A DNA stretch of 20,842 bases, taken from positions 1-20,842 of the IMG/VR virus record IMGVR_UViG_3300031951_001455, one strand, 5' to 3'. The position numbers and the translations under genes were made by a program. The stretch is from a virus. Under the pieces are notes generated by a model. That model was given only the letters and a program-made list of their open reading frames with translations. It had not been told where the DNA came from and searched no databases. Of this stretch, positions 4,962 through 11,930 are shown piece after piece; within the stretch, counting starts at the first letter, position 1, and every line of letters starts with the position of its first letter.

Positions 4962-5945
4962 ATGATTAAAAAAATAATTGCATTGGTCTGCTTTACGGCG
5001 ACCAGTGCGTTATCTGCCGCTCCCGTTTGGACTGCCATGGACCTTGTGTCTTTGGCAATTCACGGTGTGCGGTTTTCTTTTTCTGATTTAGTACCAAAAG
5101 AAATTACCGTTGACGCTACAGGCTACGGTAAAACACAAGAAGAAGCAGTCAATAACGCATTGGTAATTGCTGTACAAAAAGGCATTGGTGTGCTTGTTGT
5201 TTCAGATGCAACCGTTTCTGGCGACAAAGTGATTCGTGATCTCGCCGCCACATATTCATCTGGTGTTGTCAATAGTTTTGAAATACTCGTATGTGGAAAC
5301 GGTGGTTGTACTATTCGTGCCAAGGTTTCACCAGCAAGATTTCAGCGTAAACTCATGGCGGATTCAAATGTCGTTCAAGTGAATGGCAAAGACCTCCATG
5401 CACAACATATGACAGCGCAAAATGTTTTGAAGCAACGGATAAAGCTGACTGAATACTATTTCTCTCAGTTGCACCAATCTGGTTTAGATATAAAAGTAAA
5501 GAGTGTAGGATTGGCACCGGTTGCCACGCCATTGGCACCAGTAGGCGGGCCCGCAAATGCTACTATTCTTATGGACTATGAAGTGCGAATGAATCCTGAA
5601 TTCAAAAAGGATTTCATTTCGTTTTTACAACGCTTAGAGAAAGATACAAATGGAAAAACTGAGAATCATCAGCAGGTCTATATTCAATGGGGTCCAACGG
5701 GCTTTTTTGACAATCGGGTATTCATTAATGCGTACAGCCCGGATTTTAGGGTTATGATGGAAAGATACCTTGCTGCACCAATTTCAATTGGCATTAGAGA
5801 AGTTGGTATATGTGAGAGATTTGAACCGCCAGGCGGTAATGTAATGACCGTTGATTGGTATGGTTTTAGAAAGACAAAATATATTACTGTGCCTGTAAAC
5901 AAATTACAAAATGTAAAATCTTTAACTGTTTCGATAGGCTGTTAA
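4962..5945 (+). CDS. Exported protein with FlgT-N/LPP20-like domain, 327 aa
   Basis: The N-terminus MIKKIIALVCFTATSALSA is a cleavable signal peptide (likely cut after ALSA), so the protein acts in the periplasm or outer envelope. Residues about 48-115 (VDATGYGKTQEEAVNNALVI..., then IRDLAATYSSGVVNSFEIL) match the pattern of FlgT N-terminal and related envelope domains, where a GxGxTxEEAxxNAL helix precedes a strand ending in an SYEVL-like motif. Mature cysteines (VCGNGGC, GICERF, terminal IGC) could form disulfides. It is one base from the lipoprotein gene. Function is inferred: an envelope or secretion-related partner. Confidence 0.75.
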   Translation: MIKKIIALVCFTATSALSAAPVWTAMDLVSLAIHGVRFSFSDLVPKEITVDATGYGKTQEEAVNNALVIAVQKGIGVLVVSDATVSGDKVIRDLAATYSSGVVNSFEILVCGNGGCTIRAKVSPARFQRKLMADSNVVQVNGKDLHAQHMTAQNVLKQRIKLTEYYFSQLHQSGLDIKVKSVGLAPVATPLAPVGGPANATILMDYEVRMNPEFKKDFISFLQRLEKDTNGKTENHQQVYIQWGPTGFFDNRVFINAYSPDFRVMMERYLAAPISIGIREVGICERFEPPGGNVMTVDWYGFRKTKYITVPVNKLQNVKSLTVSIGC

Positions 5946-5946
5946 A

Positions 5947-6165
5947 ATGGAATTGTGTTGTAAAATTAAATGGATTGCTACGGCTGTCACACTTGCTGGC
6001 GCCATAGCGACCGCATTGATGTATGATCCGCTCAACATTTATCTGTTAAATCTTGGTGCGTTTTTGTTTTTGATTTGGGGTTATATGATTAAAGACAAGG
6101 CGATGATTACAGTAAATGCTGGCCTTTTGTTTATTTACATTATTGGAATTATGGTGAGGTTATGA
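5947..6165 (+). CDS. Small SemiSWEET-like membrane protein, 72 aa
   Basis: ATG 5947 lies one base after the upstream stop. The protein has three hydrophobic segments, about residues 8-25, 29-46 and 50-70, with an internal GAFLFLIWGYMIKDKAMITV motif and a following NAGLLFIY. The three-span layout and the W-G-(x)-IKD-(x)-(V)N pattern recall SemiSWEET/PQ-loop proteins, half-transporters that dimerise. A PQ motif is not obvious, so this may be only a general similarity. Its stop overlaps the next start (ATGA). Confidence 0.65.
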   Translation: MELCCKIKWIATAVTLAGAIATALMYDPLNIYLLNLGAFLFLIWGYMIKDKAMITVNAGLLFIYIIGIMVRL

Positions 6166-6389
6166 ATAGTGTTTTTGCATTAATGATTATTACGGCCGCC
6201 GGTGTTGTTGAAGCACCAAATACATTTGCCACAATGGCAGAGTGCCAAGCCGTTGTTAAACGGGTTCAGCGTGAAACATATTGTATTGAAAAGAAACCTG
6301 TCAATGTCGAAAGTGAACTAAGTAAATTTATAGCACTATTTAAAAATATGCAAAAGGAAATGGACAATGCAAATAGACAACAGTTTTAG
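6162..6389 (+). CDS. Small exported protein, 75 aa
   Basis: ATG 6162 overlaps the upstream stop. Residues 1-17 (MNSVFALMIITAAGVVE) are hydrophobic and could be a signal peptide or an anchor, though a basic N-terminus is missing. Two cysteines follow (AECQ and YCIE), which could pair in the periplasm, and the C-terminus is a charged helix (LSKFIALFKNMQKEMDNANRQQF). It completes a four-gene envelope run. Function unknown. The last 23 bases overlap the next gene. Confidence 0.65.
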   Translation: MNSVFALMIITAAGVVEAPNTFATMAECQAVVKRVQRETYCIEKKPVNVESELSKFIALFKNMQKEMDNANRQQF

Positions 6390-6579
6390 AGGCACGGAAA
6401 GTTTTAATACTTTTCTTGCTTGGTGGCAGGAAAGAATTGGTACAGCAAAAGAAAGAAATTTACCAGGAATGCCAGATTTTTTTGAGGTGTGGAATGCTCG
6501 ACAATCCACTATTGATGCATTGAGAAAAGAAAATGATGAACTTAAAAATAAAATTGCAAGTCTTGAAGCCAAAAAATGA
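6367..6579 (+). CDS. Hypothetical protein with coiled-coil tail, 70 aa
   Basis: ATG 6367 has AAGGA (6355-6359) at a suitable distance. It overlaps the upstream gene by 23 bases in another frame. The first half (MQIDNSFRGTESFNTFLAWW) is globular, and the second half (TIDALRKENDELKNKIASLE) is a clear leucine-heptad coiled coil. It may oligomerise. No family known. Confidence 0.65.
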   Translation: MQIDNSFRGTESFNTFLAWWQERIGTAKERNLPGMPDFFEVWNARQSTIDALRKENDELKNKIASLEAKK

Positions 6580-6694
6580 AATAGCAAAAGATTTGCGGTC
6601 TCCTAAATATCGTATGCGTGTGGCACAAAGTGCTAAACAGTATTCTCGCAAAGATTCTAAAACCGCAATTCTAAAGGAACTCTCATATGGATAA
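6563..6694 (+). CDS. Small basic phage protein, 43 aa, TTG start
   Basis: The frame opens at TTG 6563 (another TTG at 6554) and overlaps both neighbours by 17 and 8 bases. The sequence contains NEIAKDLRSPKYRMRVAQSA followed by KQYSRKDSK. The 'AKxLRSPKYRxRVxxxKxxYSRK' pattern recurs in small basic proteins of many phages, which is the main support. It is strongly basic and could bind nucleic acid. No convincing ribosome site is seen, so the start is uncertain. Confidence 0.55.
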   Translation: MKPKNEIAKDLRSPKYRMRVAQSAKQYSRKDSKTAILKELSYG

Positions 6695-7073
6695 GAAGTC
6701 TACGGAGTTTGATGGCATTTATTTTTTGCCAGGAGAAGAAGAAGGTGAATTAGTAATTTCATACTTTGATTTTAAACAAGAAATGGCAAATGCCATACAA
6801 ATTGAATCGACACAACTTGGCCCAAAATATCATATTGCATTTTTTAAGCGAGGTGAAGATGGTATGCCAGAGTTTGATGCTTCGTTTGAGGCAATTCTAG
6901 CATGCCCAAAAACATACATCCAAAATTTGGCTGGTGCAGGCATTTATGGTTGTGCGGTAAAAAAGACCAACAAATCGCAAAAATGGTTTGAAGATTACCT
7001 CGAGCGAACAGTTGGTCGTGTTACAATAAACAAGATGATCGGTACATTAAAATCTATTTTAGAAACTAAATGA
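6687..7073 (+). CDS. Conserved phage hypothetical protein, 128 aa
   Basis: ATG 6687 has AAAGGAA (6673-6679) upstream. The protein has an acidic N-terminus (FLPGEEEGELVISYFDF), a mixed centre (GPKYHIAFFKRGEDG) and a basic C-terminal third (KKTNKSQKWFEDYLERTVGR). No membrane segment or catalytic motif is seen. It could be a small single-domain alpha/beta protein. I do not recognise a family. Confidence 0.7.
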   Translation: MDKKSTEFDGIYFLPGEEEGELVISYFDFKQEMANAIQIESTQLGPKYHIAFFKRGEDGMPEFDASFEAILACPKTYIQNLAGAGIYGCAVKKTNKSQKWFEDYLERTVGRVTINKMIGTLKSILETK

Positions 7074-7089
7074 TGAAAGTGAGTTCGTT

Positions 7090-7695
7090 ATGCCTAATTG
7101 GTGCAATAATACATTTGAGTTAGTAGCGCCCAAAGAGAAAGTCCGTGAGTTCGAATCTTTCCTAAACGAAAAAAATGGTAAGGATTGGTTTGATTTCTTT
7201 CTACCGTGTCCTGAAGAATTAAAAGATGGTGGTGCTGTAAGTTTCCATGATGAGCCAAAGCCAGATTTAGTAGAAAAATATGGTGCCTCTGATTGGTACA
7301 CATGGTCTGTAAACAATTGGGGTTGTAAATGGAACTGTGACGCACAAGATTGGAATGTGGATGATTATGATGATGAAAATCTAAGCATCAAGTTTTGGTT
7401 CGATTCGCCATGGGGACCACCAACAGAGTTATACAACTTCATTGATGACCAAGATGGCCTGAATGTCTTTGCGAATTTCCATGAAGAAGGAATGGCCTTT
7501 GTAGGTAAATTTGAGTATGGTGATATTGAGCAGTATGAGTATTCTGACCTTGAATCGCTTGATATGATTCCTGATGACATGATTGAAGAATGGAATCTGC
7601 GTGAAATGCTTGAAGAGCGTGCCGAATGGGAAGAAGAAGATGAGGAAGAAGATGAAATCTTTGAGGATGTCAATAAAACCGGAGGAAAATGGTAA
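7090..7695 (+). CDS. Api92-like ferredoxin-fold phage protein, 201 aa
   Basis: The protein starts MPNWCNNTFELVAPKEKVREF, the hallmark N-terminus of the Api92-like/YubB family, a ferredoxin-like fold found in phages and plasmids. A central W/D-rich part (DWYTWSVNNWGCKWNCDAQD) and FDSPWGPPTEL are also family features. The C-terminus is very acidic (WEEEDEEEDEIFEDV). Family function is unknown. Ribosome site is weak (GTGAG). Its TAA overlaps the next ATG. Confidence 0.85.
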   Translation: MPNWCNNTFELVAPKEKVREFESFLNEKNGKDWFDFFLPCPEELKDGGAVSFHDEPKPDLVEKYGASDWYTWSVNNWGCKWNCDAQDWNVDDYDDENLSIKFWFDSPWGPPTELYNFIDDQDGLNVFANFHEEGMAFVGKFEYGDIEQYEYSDLESLDMIPDDMIEEWNLREMLEERAEWEEEDEEEDEIFEDVNKTGGKW

Positions 7696-7964
7696 TGGCA
7701 AGTCAAGTTGATACAAAAGAAGGTCGTGATTGGACAACAGCTTTACTAAAAACACAAGAAGTGACAATTTCGTTCACAAAAAAAGACGGAACAGAGCGAA
7801 AAATGCTCTGCACTCTTGCTGAAAACAAAATTCCTAGCGAAAAAATGCCAAAAAACAGCGGAAAATCAAAATCCGATGATGCACTTGCTGTTTTTGATGT
7901 TGAAAAAAATGACTGGCGCAGTTTTCGCTGGGATTCCGTAACAAAAATTGATTTTAAAATTTAG
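7695..7964 (+). CDS. WYL_2 (DUF2693)-like Sm-fold phage protein, 89 aa
   Basis: ATG 7695 lies nine bases from a strong GGAGG (7681-7685) and overlaps the upstream stop; an ATG at 7689 is too close to that site. Residues 17-39 (LLKTQEVTISFTKKDGTERK...) and 70-82 (VFDVEKNDWRSFRWDSV) match the family pattern: a strand, a KKDGTER turn, then a W-R-x-FRW-(x)-SV strand. This is a small beta-barrel fold common in T4-like phages. A nucleic acid binding role has been suggested for the fold; here it is inference. Confidence 0.8.
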   Translation: MASQVDTKEGRDWTTALLKTQEVTISFTKKDGTERKMLCTLAENKIPSEKMPKNSGKSKSDDALAVFDVEKNDWRSFRWDSVTKIDFKI

Positions 7965-7975
7965 GAAAAATGAAA

Positions 7976-8290
7976 ATGAGTGAAAAAAAGCGTTTTGCAG
8001 TTGAAACTTTGTCATCTTTTGCTGAAGTTCATGTAGTTTACGCAAAAGATGAAGAAGAAGCAAAGAAAATTGCGGCTAATGCTGATTACAATACATCAAA
8101 ATGGCTTGGTCAGCAAGTAGTCCGTATTCGTGATTGCGGAAAAAAGCAAATTGAGCGTTATAAACAAGAAGATAAGTATTTTTTCGATGGTGCTGCGATG
8201 ATTGACGATGAAAATTTCGTGGTTTATACTGACCTTGATGGAAAAGTAATCAATGAACATATGTCAAAAGTATATGTTGGTGAGCTGTGA
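7976..8290 (+). CDS. Hypothetical phage protein, 104 aa
   Basis: ATG 7976 is preferred to ATG 7970, since AGGA (7963-7966) is nine bases away from the former and only three from the latter. The sequence (MSEKKRFAVETLSSFAEVHV, then VYAKDEEEAKKIAANADYN) has a strand-helix pattern, with YAKDEEEAKKIA as a classic surface helix of small phage alpha/beta proteins. No catalytic motif. The stop overlaps the GTG of the glycosyltransferase. Confidence 0.7.
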   Translation: MSEKKRFAVETLSSFAEVHVVYAKDEEEAKKIAANADYNTSKWLGQQVVRIRDCGKKQIERYKQEDKYFFDGAAMIDDENFVVYTDLDGKVINEHMSKVYVGEL

Positions 8291-8994
8291 TTCCAAAAAA
8301 AGTCCACATTACATGGAAAACAAAAGACATACTTGAAAGTGACCATCCTTTGGTCACATACGGTATTGGCCGCTTACATAAAATGAATCCTGATTGGACA
8401 TTTGAAGTAAGTGATGATGCTGACATTGATAATTATTTGAAAGCATTTTTACCTTCAGCTGATTTTAATTTAATTAAAGATAACAAGATGCCACATAAAA
8501 GTGATTTATGGCGTCTTTTAAAGATTTACAACGAAGGCGGTTTGTATATTGACATTGATAAATTATGTAATGTGAGTTTAAATGACCTAGTTGATGATGG
8601 CACAATGTGGGTTTTGCCTTTTTGTCGTGATTATGATTTCTCACAAGATTTTATTATGAGTGAACCTGAAAATCCAGTTATAGCTGGAACAATTAGGTTA
8701 TTCTTACAGCGAAAAAGAGAAGGAATCACTAACGATTATTTTCTTGGCGCACAAACCTATATGCACGCTATAACAATGGCTATTGTTGGTCGTGTTGTGA
8801 ATACGGATCCTGGTGTTGAAGCGATGGAGGAAATAAGGTCTGTTTTAAAAACAATGCCTTTTGTGAAAATATACAGAGAAGATCCTCCTTACAACACCAT
8901 TGTGTATAATGGTAATGATGTAGCAGATTTAGAAAGTTTAAAAAGAGATTTTTATGCCAAGGCCGGTGTTAAACATTGGACTGGTGAATGGTAA
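8287..8994 (+). CDS. DXD glycosyltransferase (Gly_transf_sug/OCH1-like), 235 aa
   Basis: GTG 8287 overlaps the upstream stop (GTGA). The start IPKKVHITWKTKDILE and the central KSDLWRLLKIYNEGGLYIDI, with DXD at Asp89-Ile-Asp91, match the sugar-binding DXD glycosyltransferase family that includes capsular and OCH1-type enzymes. It should use a nucleotide sugar and a divalent metal. The GG-x-Y-x-D-x-D motif is intact. It stands apart from the sugar cassette at 16946-19570 and just before the tRNA cluster. It may modify host glycan or a phage component; the acceptor cannot be told. Confidence 0.85.
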   Translation: MIPKKVHITWKTKDILESDHPLVTYGIGRLHKMNPDWTFEVSDDADIDNYLKAFLPSADFNLIKDNKMPHKSDLWRLLKIYNEGGLYIDIDKLCNVSLNDLVDDGTMWVLPFCRDYDFSQDFIMSEPENPVIAGTIRLFLQRKREGITNDYFLGAQTYMHAITMAIVGRVVNTDPGVEAMEEIRSVLKTMPFVKIYREDPPYNTIVYNGNDVADLESLKRDFYAKAGVKHWTGEW

Positions 8995-8996
8995 TT

Positions 8997-9070
8997 GCTC
9001 TGTTAGTTAAATGGTATAACAGTTGATTTGTAATCATCAATTGGCAGTTCGATTCTGTCACGGAGCACCA
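8997..9070 (+). tRNA. tRNA-Thr (TGT anticodon)
   Basis: The acceptor GCTCTGT (8997-9003) pairs with ACGGAGC (9060-9066), followed by discriminator A and CCA. The D stem GTTA/TAAC pairs. The anticodon loop TTTGTAA gives TGT at 9029-9031. The anticodon stem GTTGA/TCATC has a T-T mismatch at the 28-42 position. The T stem GGCAG/CTGTC with loop TTCGATT is normal. It starts two bases after the glycosyltransferase stop. Confidence 0.88.
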
Positions 9071-9075
9071 ACTAT

Positions 9076-9152
9076 CGGAGATTAGCGCAGTCTGGTAGCG
9101 CATCTGCTTTGGGAGCAGAGGGTCGTAGGTTCGAATCCTACATCTCCGACCA
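9076..9152 (+). tRNA. tRNA-Pro (TGG anticodon)
   Basis: Acceptor CGGAGAT (9076-9082) pairs with ATCTCCG (9142-9148), then A and CCA. The anticodon arm is TCTGC-TTTGGGA-GCAGA, giving anticodon TGG. The T arm GTAGGTTCGAATCCTAC is canonical. It lies five bases after tRNA-Thr, so the two would be processed from one transcript. Confidence 0.95.
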
Positions 9153-9164
9153 AAAGGAAAATAA

Positions 9165-9356
9165 ATGTCAGGAAAAGGAAGTAAACCAAGACCATTGAGT
9201 GTTGATCAAAAAACATTTGATGATAATTGGAATAAAATCTTTAGTAAACCAGATAATTGGGATCATTATAGTGATTTACCAAGCCCAAACTCATACCAAG
9301 ACATACTTTCAACGGAAGATTGTGTCTTAGACGCTTTAGATAAAATCCGACCATAG
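9165..9356 (+). CDS. GSKPRPLS-type conserved small phage protein, 63 aa
   Basis: ATG 9165 follows AAAGGAAA. The protein starts MSGKGSKPRPLSVDQKTFDD and continues NWNKIF, a motif I recognise from short conserved hypothetical proteins of T4-like phages. The remainder is acidic (DNWDHYSDLPSPNSYQDIL). No function is known. The gene sits between tRNA genes, and its last ten bases, including the stop codon, form the 5' acceptor end of tRNA-Arg. Confidence 0.8.
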   Translation: MSGKGSKPRPLSVDQKTFDDNWNKIFSKPDNWDHYSDLPSPNSYQDILSTEDCVLDALDKIRP

Positions 9357-9421
9357 TTAAATGGAGATAACAAGGGATTTCTAATCCCTCGTTCCGGGTT
9401 CGATTCCTGGTGGTCGGGCCA
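9347..9421 (+). tRNA. tRNA-Arg (TCT anticodon), overlapping an upstream gene
   Basis: Acceptor CCGACCA (9347-9353) pairs with TGGTCGG (9411-9417), then G and CCA. The anticodon arm AGGGA-TTTCTAA-TCCCT gives anticodon TCT for AGA codons. The T arm is CGGGTTCGATTCCTG. Its first ten bases are also the final codons and TAG stop of the GSKPRPLS-type gene, so cutting out the tRNA would destroy the end of that message. Confidence 0.93.
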
Positions 9422-9426
9422 GACAG

Positions 9427-9501
9427 GCACCAGTAGCTTAATGGTAAAGCAGGCGACTCATAATCGCTTGAGTGTGGGTTCAATTCCTACCTGGTGCACC
9501 A
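9427..9501 (+). tRNA. tRNA-Met or tRNA-Ile2 (CAT anticodon)
   Basis: Acceptor GCACCAG (9427-9433) pairs with CTGGTGC (9491-9497), then A and CCA. The anticodon loop CTCATAA gives CAT. The first base pair is G-C, so it is not an initiator tRNA. Whether it carries Met or, after lysidine change, Ile cannot be decided by eye. Tandem spacing to tRNA-Arg is five bases. Confidence 0.9.
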
Positions 9502-9523
9502 ACTTTACTAAATAGCAAGTTAT

Positions 9524-9553
9524 TTGAATTTTGTCGGTCTTGTGGTTTATAGT
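9524..9553 (+). promoter_or_regulatory. Possible weak sigma70 promoter
   Basis: TTGAAT (9524-9529) and TATAGT (9548-9553) are 18 bases apart, just after the tRNA cluster and 24 bases before the 9578 start. It lacks both dyads of the repeated promoter module. The call is tentative; read-through from upstream is the alternative. Confidence 0.35.
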
Positions 9554-9577
9554 ATGCGAATCATAAGAAAGGCAAGT

Positions 9578-10138
9578 ATGAAACGATTATTGGTCTCAAT
9601 CATTATGATTGTGGCTGCACCGTCAGTTTACGCACAAACCGTAATTGACACCACTACAAGATCCACATCTGAAACAACCGTTAACAGTCCACCTCCAACG
9701 GCGGTGGCTCCATCTATTACAACCATCAACAATGATGTTTGCGCCGTAGCTGCATCTGGCGCAGTACAAACTCAAATTCTTGGTATCTCTATGGGCGGCA
9801 CAATGAGAGATATGAATTGCGAAAGAATTAAACTAGCAAAAAATCTTTATGATATGGGTATGAAAGTTGCCGCAGTAGCAACTCTATGCCAAGATGAGCG
9901 TATTTTTACGGCTATGAATGCCGCAGGAACTCCATGTCCAGTTGAAGGTAAAATTGGTACCGATGCTAAAGATGAATGGGAAAAAAGAGGAGTTACAACA
10001 AAAAGTTCAGACATTGGATTTTATGGTGTTTCTGCACCAAAGCAATTAAAGAAACCTGAAGAAAAGAAAGGTGAGTTTCTCTGCAAAGATTATGCAGGCG
10101 ATGACCCATTAATAAAACAGAGATTAGGTTGCAAGTGA
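9578..10138 (+). CDS. Exported conserved phage protein, 186 aa
   Basis: ATG 9578 is chosen over TTG 9524 because AGAAAGG (9566-9572) precedes it and it starts a clear signal peptide, MKRLLVSIIMIVAAPSVYAQ, cut near YAQ. The mature protein has a Thr/Ser/Pro-rich linker and a conserved-looking core with spaced cysteines (DVCAVAAS, DMNCERIKLAKNLYDMGMKV, ATLCQDERIF, GTPCPVEGK). These could form disulfides in the periplasm or virion. I recall similar proteins in other phages but know no function. The next exported gene starts with GTGA overlap, so the two are probably co-translated. Confidence 0.8.
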   Translation: MKRLLVSIIMIVAAPSVYAQTVIDTTTRSTSETTVNSPPPTAVAPSITTINNDVCAVAASGAVQTQILGISMGGTMRDMNCERIKLAKNLYDMGMKVAAVATLCQDERIFTAMNAAGTPCPVEGKIGTDAKDEWEKRGVTTKSSDIGFYGVSAPKQLKKPEEKKGEFLCKDYAGDDPLIKQRLGCK

Positions 10139-11724
10139 AAAAGTATTTACTGTTCCTAATATTTTTGTGTAATGTGTCTTACGCACAGGTGGTGGGTACA
10201 CAACCATCACCTAATGCTACATATACACAATCACAAGATGTATTAAATCCAACAGTAAATGCTTGGACTGGAACTGTTCAAGGTCAAAATGCGGGATTCT
10301 CTGGTGGCACTACACCAGCATTTAATCCTAGCACAAACACAATTATATTTGGTTACACAACAGCATCTGCCACACAAACAGTTGGCATCAATTCAGCTCT
10401 TGCAACTGCCGGCACAGGATTAAAAATTGGTGGTTACACCTATACTTGGAATATTAACAATGATATTGCAACTGGCCAATACGGGACATTATCAAGCACA
10501 ATTACATTGAAAGATGCATCAGGATCAACTTTACAATCTTATAATGCCAATTATCCTCAAATGCCTAACGCCGGGTTTATAACATACTCTGGTACTCAAT
10601 GGTTTCCGCAAGATTATTCTTTAGCAAGTGTATCAGATTTAGAAGTGAAGTTTACAGGAAAAGATGCTAAATTTTGGGCAGGATATTATGGCCCACAAGT
10701 TAGAAATCCATCTTTGAAATTAGAATATACAGTAGACCTTTGTGTTTCTAATCCTTTATCAGACCCATCTTGTCCTGGTTATGCTGCAGCTTATCAAACG
10801 CAACAATGCACATTAAATCCACTTTTTGATCCATCGTGCCCAAATTACACTACAGCCCAATGTAATATCAATCCTTTGTTTTCACAAGTTTGTTCAGGTT
10901 ATCAGGCTGCATTTCTAGCACAACAATGCTCTTTAAATCCATTGTATGATAAGTCATGTCCAGGTTATGCAGCTGCCTATGCTTCATCTCAACAAACACA
11001 ACAATGTACCTCAGATCCTTTGTATAGCACTTCATGTCCAAATTATGCTGAAGAATATGCAAAGAAAAATGTTCTAGGTATTTCTACAACAAGCACAACA
11101 CAAACAACAAACTCATCATCGAAAACGGAAGCAACAACAACTGTTTCTAATGAAGGTAAAGTAAAAACGGAAGTTTCAAAAACAGGTGATAGCAATGTTG
11201 ATAGTGTAATTGAAACAAAAACCACATCTGCTTCTCCAAGTGATACAACTGCGAGTGTGAAATTAACTTCACCATCAACAGGAGGCCAAAATGTTGGTAC
11301 TCAAACAGACACCCAAACGCAACAAACAAAAACCGAAACAAAGGCCGCATCATCCACAAATCAACAACAAACAACCAGAACCGCAAGAACAGAGCGAAAC
11401 GAACAAAGACTTGGAACTAATGAAGGTAAATCTAATATTGAAATGAAACAAGCTTCTCAAGAAAAAGCAAGAGAAGAAATGAAAAAAGTTGAAACCTCTA
11501 AATCATTTGAAAATCAAGTAGCAATTCAACCTAATGTAATTAGTGCCATGAGTTTTGTTCCAGGTTTTAATAGTTACGCACAGTCAACTGTTCCTGATAT
11601 TTTACAGAAACAATTACAAAAACAGTATGGCAGAGATGTGATAGACAATCGTAATGCTGGTCGTAGAATGTTCGGTGGGTCTGATAGATTACACGAAGAA
11701 ATGATTAACCAACAATACAGATGA
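10135..11724 (+). CDS. Exported Cys-repeat protein, 529 aa
   Basis: GTG 10135 is preferred to TTG 10129 for its GTGA overlap and AGG six bases upstream. Residues 1-18 (MKKYLLFLIFLCNVSYAQ) are a signal peptide. Residues 19-200 are beta-rich, Gly/Thr/Asn-rich, like an adhesin or tail-type domain. Residues about 203-312 hold five copies of a C-x9-C repeat (C-x2-N-P-L-x4-CPGY with AAY and QQ between copies). Residues about 313-430 are Thr/Gln/Ser low complexity. The end (VISAMSFVPGFNSYAQS..., RRMFGGSDRLHEEM) is an ordered domain. It may be a surface or virion protein; no function is proven. Confidence 0.8.
   Translation: MKKYLLFLIFLCNVSYAQVVGTQPSPNATYTQSQDVLNPTVNAWTGTVQGQNAGFSGGTTPAFNPSTNTIIFGYTTASATQTVGINSALATAGTGLKIGGYTYTWNINNDIATGQYGTLSSTITLKDASGSTLQSYNANYPQMPNAGFITYSGTQWFPQDYSLASVSDLEVKFTGKDAKFWAGYYGPQVRNPSLKLEYTVDLCVSNPLSDPSCPGYAAAYQTQQCTLNPLFDPSCPNYTTAQCNINPLFSQVCSGYQAAFLAQQCSLNPLYDKSCPGYAAAYASSQQTQQCTSDPLYSTSCPNYAEEYAKKNVLGISTTSTTQTTNSSSKTEATTTVSNEGKVKTEVSKTGDSNVDSVIETKTTSASPSDTTASVKLTSPSTGGQNVGTQTDTQTQQTKTETKAASSTNQQQTTRTARTERNEQRLGTNEGKSNIEMKQASQEKAREEMKKVETSKSFENQVAIQPNVISAMSFVPGFNSYAQSTVPDILQKQLQKQYGRDVIDNRNAGRRMFGGSDRLHEEMINQQYR
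10741..11070 (+). repeat. Five protein-level C-x9-C repeats
   Basis: Repeat units begin with the cysteine codon at 10741, 10807, 10861, 10927 and 11005. Each has the form C-x2-[ND]-P-L-x4-C-x-[GN]-Y, and most carry A-A-Y or Q-Q after it. The units differ in length (22, 18, 22 and 26 residues apart), and the DNA has diverged, so this is an old duplication and not a recent slippage product. Confidence 0.85.
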
Positions 11725-11930
11725 CAAGCACACTATTTGAATCTTTTATGATTTTCTATCTCTTAGAAGTTTTGGTTCTAAGCATAATAGCATTTCAAGT
11801 GTTTAGAGAAATGAAACAAGAAGAAACTGAAGAAAATATAAAAACTGATCAAGATAAAAAAGGTCCTTCTGCGGCTGACATGATAAAAATGAGGGCCTTA
11901 GCTAAAGAAATGGAGAGGCAGAGCAAGTGA
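11721..11930 (+). CDS. Single-span membrane protein, 69 aa
   Basis: ATG 11721 overlaps the upstream stop. Residues 5-27 (LFESFMIFYLLEVLVLSIIA) form one membrane span; the rest is charged (REMKQEETEENIKTDQDKKG) and ends KMRALAKEMERQSK. The C-terminal part is most likely cytoplasmic by charge. No family known. It starts a run of membrane and coiled-coil genes and overlaps the next start in GTGA. Confidence 0.7.
   Translation: MTSTLFESFMIFYLLEVLVLSIIAFQVFREMKQEETEENIKTDQDKKGPSAADMIKMRALAKEMERQSK

Noticed and set aside
7365-7767. Minus-strand Ser/Phe-rich frames
   Set aside because: They mirror the Glu/Asp-rich tail of the Api92-like gene; GAA/GAT codons give Ser/Phe frames on the other strand.
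9427-9501. Initiator tRNA-fMet
   Set aside because: The first acceptor pair is G-C and the anticodon stem lacks three G-C pairs, so initiator identity is not supported.
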